Positions 1 to 10,303 of a DNA stretch of 64,000 nt are shown piece after piece (the first letter of the stretch is position 1; the number at the start of each line of letters is the position of its first letter). The notes beneath the pieces are model-generated. The model was not told where the DNA came from and did no database searches. It worked only from the letters and a program-made list of their open reading frames with translations. The position numbers and the translations under genes were made by a program. Origin of the DNA: Chrysoperla carnea (taxonomy: Eukaryota; Arthropoda; Insecta; Neuroptera; Chrysopidae); assembly GCF_905475395.1 (NCBI RefSeq), contig NC_058337.1, forward strand, positions 106,510,368-106,574,367, in the 5' to 3' direction.

Positions 1-2
1 AG

Positions 3-3000
3 GTTTGCGGAAACATGGGTAGCTTCTCAGACGCTTGTGCCAACATTATGGTCAAATATTTTGATGAAATATACGGTACATTGAAACGTGACCTTAATTC
101 GAAATCAGTATGTCATATTTCTGGTATGTGTAGTGCCAAATTCCACCAACATCCAGAATTGGACTCTGCCGTTGAAATTATTCCACATGGTTCCACCGGA
201 CTTCGCCCTGTAGAGTAAGTTTAAGTTAAAAGTATTTGATAAGAATACCATTTTTTCAAAATTTTCGGGTGATATCTCAAATTTTAGCCAAGTTTTGTTT
301 CAAACTAAATTTAATATATTTTTTATATTCTGTAAACTTTGAAACAGAAATGTTAGGAGTACAGAAAATATACAAGCACCCATGTGTATATTTGTAATGT
401 CAAGTATTGATGTCATTTTTTAATTTCTAATAAACACAGAAATCCAATTCATTTGACAACTAGATATCATAGAAAATACTCGAGTAATCTCTAAATGAAC
501 CAAATTTTTGTATTTTTTAAAAGTCTGAAAAAAAAGGCTGGATAAAACTCATAATATAAGATAATTTTGACCCAAAAAATACAAAAATTGTATTAATTTG
601 GTGGTTGGATGCATAGTTTCTGCGATACCGTCCAAAATTCTATTTAAAGAGTCATTTTTCGAATCGATCTCGGCCAATTCCTTATAAAATATTTGAGTAT
701 TTGTTATTAAAAAAAATTTTTTTCTAGTGATGATTTACCATGCGATCTATGTTCCCAACTTGTTGGTCATTTACGTGATTTATTAATTGCAAACACCACT
801 GAAAGTGAATTCCAACAAGTACTCGAAGGTTTATGCAAACAAACGAATTCATTTAAAGCCGAATGTTTGAATATTGTTGATGAATATTATCCACGAATCT
901 ATTACGTTCTAGTAAATGAATTAAAACCACAAGAAGTGTGTGTTATGGCTGGTTTATGTCCTAGACCCAAAGGACTTGACGCAGAAGTATGTAAATTTTA
1001 TATTTTGTATTTATCTTTATAAAAAATTTATAAACTAGTTTAACTTGTTTTTAATAGTGTTTCAAATAGTTGATTGTAAGTAATATAGAATTGAACTAGT
1101 TAAGGTTATACGGACACCACCGTAATTTATAGCTAAGAATGTTTTGTTTAGTATGTTGTCAATTAATAGTAAATGTTTGAAAAACTGTAATAATTTCGTC
1201 ATCTTTCGACAAATTAGGAAGTTTCTACTAATCCTCAAAAGTATTAATTTTTTTACGTTATTTCATAGTAAAATAGAAAACCTAAAATAATGCCAGAATC
1301 ATTTTGATATATTTAAATTTGATTAACTTGTTAACAATAAATATATATTTGGGTATTAACAATATTTATATCAGGATTTACCCTTTTTTTACAAATTCTA
1401 GGAAGGAATCCTAAATTAATGTGTGTACGATACGCATCTAAATATTTTTTAAATTTATTTATTAAAATTTCATATTTTTAAGGTACCAATTTGGCCACTT
1501 TTACAAGACGATACAATCAAAAATTCAAAGATTGTAACAAAGGTTTTAGAATCACAAAACAATAAAGAATTAATTGGAAACGACGAAGCGAATAGTTATG
1601 GAAATAACGAAAGATTATTAACAGACGATGAAATTCAAAGTGCTCAATTACCAATTGATCGTATTTTACCAGGGAGTTTATTAGGCGCACAAAGTTCTCA
1701 AGTTTGCTCATTATGTGAATATGCGCTTCATTATATACAAACCGAGTTGAGTGATTCAAGAACTGAGGTGCGTAGTTTTTTTTAAATAAATAAATAATTT
1801 TTATCGCACCGTACCAAAGTTTTGAAAACAGTTTTTTTACACAAATCAAAACATATAGATAACTTTATCTAATACTTAGAAATGTTGATAATCCTTCATT
1901 TCTTTTAAGATTTCGTTGCAAAAATTTTTCAGGATGAAATAAAACATGTCGTTGAATCAATGTGTGATAAATTACCACGATCCGTAAATAAAGAATGTGA
2001 TGGTTTTGTTGAAACATATGGAGATGCTGTTATTGCAATTCTTGCCCAAGAAATTGATCCATCACAAGTATGTCCAATGTTGAGTTTATGTCCTAAGCAA
2101 GATACCAAAGACATTGAAATTTTAATTCAATCCAATGCAAACGGTCAACGTGGTAAATCTAATTGTCCATTGTGTTTGTTTGCTGTTAAACAACTTGAAG
2201 ATATGGTTAAAGATCAGAAAACTGAAGTAAGTTTTTTTATTTTATTATTTTAAATGTTTTCTTCAGCTGCTTCAATGAAACATGTTGTAAAGATTCCATC
2301 GATTCGATATAAATACCAAGAAGGGGCAATTTTAGTTTTGGAGATAACAAAAATTCGAACGTGACTCAATTGGATTAATATGGCAATTGATCGGTGATGT
2401 TTGTCACGTATTAGCCTTAAATTCAAGAAGCATAAACGTGTCCTTCATGAATTAATTCTTATTACCAACTTATGTTGATAACGTTAACGGGATTCCCTTG
2501 TTGAAAAATAAGAACTGTGAATTATTTTGTTCTTATTTGTTAAAGTTTTTCATTATTATGTATTTTATTTTTCCAGGCCAGTATTGAACATGCATTGGAC
2601 ACATTATGTGAAACATTACCAAAAGATTTATCAAAAGAATGTGATGATTTCGTTGCCACATACAGTCATGAATTAATTGAAATGTTAATTGCTGATTTAG
2701 AGCCACAAGAAGTTTGTGTTTATTTGAAATTATGTGATCCAAAAGATTCTGATATTGTACCACCACGTACTCCAATCATCACATTTAATGATATCAACAA
2801 CGGCGGTGATATTTGTAAGTATTTCATTTGTTTTAACAAATTTTTGTATGGACTAATTAACTTACATTTTTTATCATTTCAAGAAACAACAAATGCCATT
2901 TAACCATTTAAACAATTCTGTGATTATAACATGCAATTATACTAATTGTTTTGTACAGAAGAAAATAAAGAAATTTAGAAATTTCTACAAAGCATCCTCA

Positions 3001-6000
3001 TGGCTTGTCATTTTGTAGAGCACTGATTCAAAATAAGGATCGGATCTAGATTCAATCGATCCCCGTTCCCATGATGTTCTTATATCATGTAGTATAAAAT
3101 CAATTAATTATGATGTTATCTTTCGTAGTTTTTATTGATGTCGATACATGGGATTAATTTAACCTATTTCAAAACTTTTTTTAAAACCACTTTTGAATGT
3201 TTTGTGGATGCAGTGTGGTGATGAAATCAGCCCTTTTTTTAAACTATGGAAAAAATTAACTTGATTAACTTCAGATTTGACTTTTTGCCGTTATTTATTG
3301 ACTTAAATTGTAAAAAAATATTTTTGTATCATTTTCTAGTAAATTCTCAAATTAAATAATACAGTGGTATTTGAAAGGATTGTTTAATTAATTTAAAGCG
3401 CGAAATTTAATTGAGTTTATTTCAAGTTTGATTTGTATTGTTTTAATGCGATATATCGCTTATATACGAATATATCAAGAGCCAGGCCTTCCTAATTTTT
3501 TTACGGGAAGATGATTTTTAGGTGAATTGATGGATGTTTGTTTACCCTTTCACTCAAAAACTAGTTTACGAATATTGATGAAATTTATTATAGTTAGTAT
3601 TATAGCTTATGCATCAGAATAAGATATAGGCTATAATTTATTTTGCTAGAGAAATGGTGATCAGAGATACAAGGACAAAACCTAAGTTTTTTAAAATCGT
3701 ACTACTATTATAAAAGTTTGTGAGGATGTATGCAACAAGTTTATACCTATAGCAGATTAAATCGGCGCGAACCTTAATGTATCAACGTGCCATTTTTTCT
3801 AAAGAAAAGTTTAATGAGACCATAGACGTGCCAAATAATTTTGACTTCGTAATTATTAGGGAAAAAATAATACTAACAAGTTAATTCTCTGATACTCTCA
3901 CTATCTTGCACTTTTTGTTTTTTTGCTCAACTAGCCATATTAAATAACAGTTAAAAAACGAGACTGAAACGAGACTGAAACGAGAGTTAAAAAACGAAAC
4001 TCCAAAAAACTTTTAAATACAGTTGTGTCAAGCAAATTGACTATCATTCTATACAAATTATTACGTCAGTATCAATTGTTGTCCACGATGTAACTACAAA
4101 AAAAAACGAGCACGCGTTCATAAGTTCACTCGCGTTCGTTTGAAATGTAATACTTCATAGTGATCTTTGTGATCGGTAGCGTGCTCAAATATTGTGTCAC
4201 GTTTCATCAATGGGACAAGTGCCATCGGAACCCCCATCTATGGGCTAGACCCTCAACATTTATAAAGCATATCCAACAAATTACGTTATTTTTCGTTTAA
4301 AGATGTTTGAATGTTTCAAGAATTGCTCGTCCTTTTAAAATTTCATTGAACACGTTATTTTATACAACATGCGTTGAATTAAAAGTGCACTACTCCCAAA
4401 ATCGCTTTGTACTAAATAGTACTGTGACTAATTATATATTTCGTGTATTCCTCCCCAGTCTAAGAAAAAATTTTGAACGAGCGCATTATGGATATGTTAA
4501 GGTTATTATTGTTTGATTTTCAGTGACAAATGAAATACCTGACATGACTGTAGGTGGTCAAGTAATTCCAACACATAAGAAGCGAGCCAACGTTGAAGGT
4601 GGTGGATGTGTGCTATGTAAAATGGTCGTTGATGAAGCTCTCAAAGCATTGAATGGATCAGTCAATCCTGTAAGTATACTCATCAAGTTTTGATATAAAA
4701 TGAGGAAGATATGAATTTCGCCTTTTTTAAATGTTTTATGGACAATCTAATAAAGAAATATTATAAGTGTTTTATTGCATCCAGGTTTTCGAACACAGTT
4801 TTTTCGTGTTCGAAATTCTGTGCAATCTGTTCATCAAAGCGTTTTGCGTCAGCAAAATCAATTCGCTCAGTTCCAATTATTTGTAATAAATTTTCATTAA
4901 GATAGGTTCTACATATTCCCATGAGTAAAAAATATTTTTTTTAAATTCTAAAATTAGAGTATTTTATTTTTAGGATGACATAAAACATGTTTTCCATGAA
5001 GTCTGCAGTGTATTCTCAAGCCCTGATGAATGTAATAAGTTTGTTACAACCTACATCGATAATATGATTGATTTAATTGCAAAACATGTTGATGCCGCCG
5101 ACATTTGTAGTTTACTCCCCGTCTGTACTGAAGAAGCAATTCAAATAAAATGTAAGTACACAAAATGTGTCTCACATTCTGTAAGGTCAGAAAATAATAA
5201 GATAATTTTTTTAAATTGTTTAGCTCATGTTACCGATTGCGTTATTTGCGAAGAAGTTGTATTTAGCATACATATGATGTTGAAAAATCCACATGTAGAT
5301 CATGATATTGAGCATTTATTAAAGAAAGCATGCTCTGTTTTACCCGAAACCAGATTACAACAGGTAAGAAAAATATTGAATAGGATCCAATGATGATTAC
5401 TCTTTTAGAAAAATTTGATGAATTAAATGAGTATTTTTTTCAAAGGGATACTCAAAGGATCTTTTATAAAGGATTAAATGCAATAAGTAGTTTTTAAAGA
5501 AAACACAGATTTTTAATTAATACTTGTAAATTCATTGTTTATTAATTTGATACATATTTTGAGCATGTCACCGATCAAAAAGTTCACCGAGAAGTGTTAT
5601 ATTATGAACGAACGTGGGCTCGTTTGTTATTGAAGTTACATCGTGGACAACAATTCAGCGGATCAAAGATACTCATCTATCTAGATACACAATTAAAGAA
5701 TCTTAAAACTGACCAAAAATGTAACAGATCAACAAAAAAAATTGATATTGATTCCGCTCCTTTTATATCGCTATGTCTTGACGAAAGTATTGACGTCAGT
5801 AAAGTAATTTGACGTCACGTCTATGGCCTAATTAAATATATCGATTCATCCGTTTAGGAGCTACGATGCCACACACTGACACACGTACATAAAAATACAG
5901 ACACACACGCACACTTAAAAAATTTTTATAATAAAGATCTAATAGCCTTCAAAAATTTTGATAATAAAGATCTAAAGTTTTGATAATAAAGATCTTATAT

Positions 6001-6806
6001 ACAAGTAAATGGCGTTCTACTAGATGTGCCTCAAATTTTATCCGACATGCTCCCTACGCTATCTTATTTATGCTTTTCGCATTCTATACTTTATTATATA
6101 TGAATCAATAAAAAATTAACAATAATTAAATACTTGTGTTTTCTATCAAAATTACTTTTTACATTAATTTTGGGCTATCCTTATTATTTATTAAAATATA
6201 GCTTATAATTATTGTTTTGTTTTAGTGTTCAAATTTAATGGACATTTATGGAAAAATGATCATCGATTTATTAGAACGTGAAACAAATAGCCGAACAGTA
6301 TGCAAAAAATTAGCTATTTGTGGTGCTAATCCATTTTATGCTGAAAAACATGTTACCGTTAAAAGGCAAGCAAAAGAAGAGTTACTTGGAGCAAAAAAAT
6401 GTACATGGGGTCCCGGTTATTGGTGTGATACGTTAGAAAAGGCAAATGAATGTAATGTAAGTGAACATTGAAAATTTAGAAATGAAGACAATTTTTTTTG
6501 AGGACAGACAAAAAATGACTTTTGAATATACAGTTGTGTGTGTATTGAGTACATACATACACACTACATCTAAATATTATGTACAATAACATGACTCTGG
6601 TCACAAATAGTGCGAGAATATATGAGCATGTTTTTGTGAACTTGACTCAAACTAATGGCCGTTTGTGAACTAATGCCCAAACTTATCTTAATATCATCAA
6701 ACTTTTAACGATTTTTTTTCTTATTAATGTTTATCTTTTACAGGCATTAGAACATTGTCGAACCAAAGTATGGAAAAGTGATTCACCACCAATAAAAAGC
6801 AAATAA
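3..6806 (+). CDS. Sap-r: Prosaposin (saposin precursor), 3' part, 10 exons
   Basis: Precursor of lysosomal saposins, small lipid-binding proteins that present sphingolipids to hydrolases. Exons inferred from GT-AG sites and phase: 3-214, 728-986, 1483-1767, 1933-2226, 2577-2814, 4524-4669, 4974-5151, 5224-5363, 6226-6456, 6744-6806. Joined they give 681 residues with no stop. The 5' end lies outside the window (an AG at 1-2 is the likely acceptor). In window residue numbers: the C-terminal half of a saposin B domain at 2-43, then complete domains at 76-148, 232-305, 330-403, 458-529 and 543-616. Each complete domain shows C-x2-C, two middle Cys, and the V/I-C-x4/5-C ending. A saposin A domain follows at ~641-672 (CTWGPGYWCDTLEKANEC, then ALEHC). 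N-glycosylation sequons are visible (NTT in the second domain, NGS in the fifth). All complete domains except the second are split by an intron in the middle, as expected of duplicated modules. The number of upstream domains is unknown. Confidence 0.93.
515..640. repeat. Dispersed repeat copy in prosaposin intron 1
   Basis: The stretch with TAATTTTGACCCAAAAAATA and then GATGCATAGTTTCTG closely matches 61196-61275, and its reverse complement matches ~39660-39720. It is therefore a dispersed, interspersed repeat rather than intron-specific sequence. Confidence 0.55.
2815..4523 (+). other. Prosaposin intron 5 (1.7 kb)
   Basis: AT-rich intron between the exons coding for the fourth and fifth complete saposin domains. 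It contains the possible internal 3' end at 2884-2969, a short direct repeat of AACGAGACTGA-type units near 3957-3985, and a less AT-rich patch near 4100-4200. No other exon was recognised. Confidence 0.7.
2964..2969 (+). terminator. Possible internal polyadenylation signal of prosaposin
   Basis: AATAAA lies about 60 bases after the stop reached if the donor at 2815 is not used (stop 2901-2903), or if it is spliced to an acceptor at 2882-2883, where the reading frame meets TAA at once. Either route would give a short form ending after the fourth complete saposin domain. No transcript evidence is available. Confidence 0.3.
5594..5812 (+). pseudogene. hAT-type (ZBED-like) transposase fragment
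   Basis: The open frame ends in SAPFISLCLDESIDVSKVI. This resembles the conserved S-x-A-x-DES-T-D-x-S-D block at the start of the catalytic core of domesticated and autonomous hAT transposases (the ZBED5/GTF2IRD2 type). Only about 70 residues are open, with no zinc finger or dimerisation region, so it is a dead fragment inside the intron. Identification rests on one short motif. Confidence 0.45.
5840..5915. repeat. Dispersed repeat with CA-rich tail
   Basis: GATTCATCCGTTTAGGAGCTACGATGCCAC followed by a CA-rich tail is related to 58585-58625 (same strand) and, in reverse complement, to the CTGTCTGTCTGTGG region at 15390-15430. This marks three copies of one dispersed family in the window. Confidence 0.5.
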
Positions 6807-7062
6807 ATATTATTTATGATAGTTTGGAAAAATTCAAAAAAAAAAAAATCATGAACAATATTTTAAATAATTAAAAATATATTAAATAAATAATAAGAAT
6901 AAATAAAAATAAAAAAAGAATAAAAAAATAAAACACCAAAAATAAATAAAATACGCTAGTTTTACCTTGTAATATTTTTTTGTAATACATTATTGCTGAG
7001 CTTAAGCTAAGAGAAGTGAGAAAAGATCTTAATAACATTTTGTGTTTGTTATTTGAAATTTC

Positions 7063-7068
7063 AATAAA
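7063..7068 (+). terminator. Polyadenylation signal, prosaposin
   Basis: AATAAA about 260 bases after the prosaposin stop codon. Earlier AATAAA copies in the A-rich stretch 6883-6950 are equally possible. Confidence 0.45.
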
Positions 7069-7624
7069 AATGAAAAATTAATTTTTTTATTGTGCGTTTT
7101 TTATTTCTTCATCCATATTTTTAAATCATTAAACCAACCATTTTGTTTTATTATTGGACACCTTTTATTATAAATAGCTTTGTGGATTTACATTTTTTAA
7201 AGTCATTTTCGGCAATGTGTCCAAAACATCTGTATCTCTACTCTTAGGTAAATATAGTACTTAAGATATAGAGATAGAACTTTTAAAAGAAAAATAATGG
7301 CAGCGCTAGTCATCGGAGCGTAACTGAAAAAGATTAAATGAATGTGTTACAAAATTTTGGTTAATTTTTTGTTAACAAATCATTTTCATTTATGAAAATC
7401 ATGATTATATCCTTTTTCGACGATTTGTTTAAACGAAAAATAGATTCAATTTCCTAAAAAAATCCTTATTTTTGGGGGAAACATGAATAAAATTTTTGAA
7501 GTAAGCTAGAACTGTAGCTTGGGGGAATCCAAAAAAAAAAAAAAAAATGATGCCCACATCATAGGTTGTTTATTTTTCAAACTAATTATAAATTGTAAAT
7601 ATTGAAAATGCGATTTCTTAACAC

Positions 7625-7630
7625 TTTATT
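7625..7630 (-). terminator. Polyadenylation signal, NME5
   Basis: AATAAA on the minus strand, 84 bases beyond the NME5 stop codon. It is the nearest canonical signal downstream of that gene. Confidence 0.6.
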
Positions 7631-7713
7631 TTGATATAAATTAAACTGAAACGTTAAGAGATTGTAAAAAAAATGTTAAAACCTTAATAAAAATTAGAAA
7701 AAGTTTAAAATAT

Positions 7714-9256
7714 TTATGTTTTGGTTCGGGCAATTGCTTCGGGTAACAATTTTGGTCTATTTGGATTATGCCACAGTAGCCACTCAGCAAACCATATTAT
7801 TGGATCGATTGGTTTTACTCTTAAAAGTTCCGCTAAACCCTCAGATAAAATTGGATTTAAATTTTTATTTAAATACTCTTCAGCAACTTCATCTTGCGAA
7901 ATAGGCTCGAGGATAACTAAAAATAAAATTACATATTTATACAGACTGTAATAAAAAATGATCAGTACCGTAAACAGACAGGTGCACTCGCACGTAGCCA
8001 ATTTGGATGGTAAAAGTTTATTTTGCTTTAATACACGTAATATGTAATTGTACTTAAGCTGGGACCAAATTCTCAATTTTTGTTGTTGGATTTTAAAAAT
8101 TGGAAGATATTTTTTCAACTTATCCGAATAGACTAAGAAACTTACGATGTGGAAAGAAAAATCTAATTTCCCACTTCGAAGCTATATGGTCAGCGCTACC
8201 ATGCACTGCATTATCGACATTATCACATTTTCCAAAAACACCACGTAAACTTGATGGCCAAAATAATTCAGCTTCTGCCACATTTTCGGGACCGATTACT
8301 TTTAACCAATGACTAACTGCTTTTTCACGTGCTAAGACGTATACCGTTATGGGCGCTGAACTCATATACACAATTCTTGTGGGAAAGCCTAAGGTACCAT
8401 AATATGAAGCGTAAAATTCAGAAGCTTGTTCTGGCGATAAATGCACTGTTCTTTTCTGGAATAAAAGTTTATATAACTAATAATTTTATGATATTCATCA
8501 GTACTTATACAAATTTTGGGAGAATGGGAATTTGGTGTATAACTAGTATTTTTTCTGTACTTAGAATAATTTGGTTCACATATAATCTATTGAAGCCATC
8601 GAAATTAAATTTTTTAGTTTTTTTGTTTTTCGTTCTTTAAATCGTTTAAAGTTATATTTAACGTAAAAATGAATGCAATTATAAATACGAAACCTTACAC
8701 CAATCATTTTTCAAGCAGTATAGGCAATATACATCGTATTCATGTAAACTGTAAAATCTAAACTTATAAACTTTTTCTTAGTTTCCATTGACATGCGTCT
8801 TTTTCAATAGTATAAGTATAAATATTTCAATTTTGTGGTAGTAAGTACGTAAAGTAATGGGCCCCTATTGACATTGATCAAAATAATTTTGTATCAAATT
8901 TTTTTTACCGTTAAAATTTCAAATCCTTCATCAATAATTCGATTTTCAATCTCCGTTCGAAATTTCATTGCATTTGGTTTAATGATAGCCAATGTACGTT
9001 CGCATACTCCCTCACCAGTTTTTCCAGTAACCGTGCCAATTGATTGGGTTGGTAAATCGATATGAGTTCGTTTGTCAATATTTAATTCATCTAAAATTTC
9101 TGCTGGTGTACGATATGCAACAGGGCTTTCATCGACCACATCTTCATCTAACATATATTTGTTCGAAGCTTGTTTTTGAGACATTACCATAATGAAGAGA
9201 CTGTCTAAAGATGAGTCATCGCTCTGAGAATTTTTAATTTTTATTGATGACGGCAT
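7714..9256 (-). CDS. NME5: NME5 / radial spoke protein 23 orthologue
   Basis: Axonemal NDP-kinase-like protein of radial spokes in motile cilia and sperm flagella. Three exons on the minus strand: 9256-8909, 8455-8146, 7916-7714 (donors GTAAAA and GTAAGT, acceptors TTCCAG and TTTTAG). They join in frame to 286 residues. The NDP-kinase-type domain spans ~87-222: RTLAIIKPNAM, then the YMSSAPITVYVLAREKAVSHW block, then NAVHGSADH with the histidine at 201 in the catalytic position. A Dpy-30 motif follows at ~234-272 (NKNLNPILSEGLAELLRVK, then DPIIWFAEWLLWHNPNRPKL). This domain order and the EIRFFFP linker are diagnostic of NME5. The vertebrate protein is ~212 residues. The extra length here is mainly an 85-residue N-terminal extension without a recognised domain. 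The start is the first in-frame ATG of the open exon. It is head-to-head with the CGP-repeat gene and convergent with prosaposin. Confidence 0.93.
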
Positions 9257-10303
9257 GTCGACTGATTTAGTTACTGAGATTTTACAAAGAAAAATTTTAT
9301 GATCTCAGAGGCAAAAATAGATCACAAAAACAATTAACATAAATTGTGATAAAATTATTAGGTTTTGGTTCATGGAAAAATCAAATGAAAATGATAGGTA
9401 AGTGTAGGTTAGACACTTACCTATAAAGTACGGAGGAATATTTTGAAAAGTCAATTATTATTTTTTTATCAGAAACAAAACAATAAAATTTGAGCTGGAT
9501 AGTATTGGATAATCCAATTTTGCTAGCACAATCCTTACCGAGTCTCAGTCAAATATAATAAACTATGTCTTTGTTTGTCGCCCTTCCTCTAATCTTAACA
9601 AGGTTAATAAGATATAACGATATCCTATCATAATAAATCGCTTCATGAAAATTTGAATAGTTATATACTTTTTTCTTTCTTCAAAATGTACCTAATATTA
9701 AGCCAGCCCTCTTGAATCGTCATTAAAATATTTGTTATACGGAACCCTAACAAACGATTTTTAATTGAATTAAAAGAATATTAACTATGAATACTATGGC
9801 GACATAATTCTTGGCGGGTCAAAATATACACAAATTTATGAATTATTTCTACCAGAGTAGCTCTAGTTTAAACCAAATCCGCTAATAGAAGAGTTTTTGC
9901 TTCGCTTCATATAGGGACAGTTGTAATAAAAATTGGTATCTATGGCAACATATATATGGCACGTGTAAATAAATATAAGAATATGCTTTGATTACATTAA
10001 CTTTATTTTTATCTCAACTTAAAACGATATTCCAGAGAAACACTTCTTGAAAAACTAACGTCGAGAAGATGACCTCAAATGGAAATTACTATTTAAATTT
10101 AATCCATATTTTTAGCTTATGGCGATATTGGCCGAATTTTGTCATAGCAACAACAAAGATAAATAAATTTACATGAAAAAAACACAGCTCGAATCAGGCC
10201 GGTTTTAATGTCAAAAATGAAAAAACACTGAAAGTCATATTAATTTAGAAAATATTTGCCAAATACATTCCAAATTTACGAGTTTACTAATGTCATAGGG
10301 GTA
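9257..10303. other. Divergent intergenic region NME5 / CGP gene
   Basis: About 1.05 kb between two divergent start codons, so it probably contains both promoters. I saw no clear TATA box or other core element that stands out from the AT-rich background. Confidence 0.5.

Larger units (their letters stand above)
5364..6225 (+). other. Prosaposin intron 8 with transposon debris
   Basis: An 862-bp intron splitting the sixth saposin domain. It holds a hAT transposase-like fragment (5594-5812), a CA-rich dispersed-repeat tail (5840-5915) and three near-copies of TTTTGATAATAAAGATCT at about 5920-5996. Confidence 0.65.
6807..7713. other. Convergent 3' spacer of prosaposin and NME5
   Basis: About 0.9 kb with prosaposin polyadenylation signals (several AATAAA between ~6883 and 6950, another at 7063-7068) and the NME5 signal on the other strand. 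A poly-A run lies at ~7531-7547. No gene was seen here. Confidence 0.7.

Noticed and set aside
10256..10303. Upstream extension of the CGP protein to 10256
   Set aside because: The open frame begins there with TTG; the first in-frame ATG is 10304.
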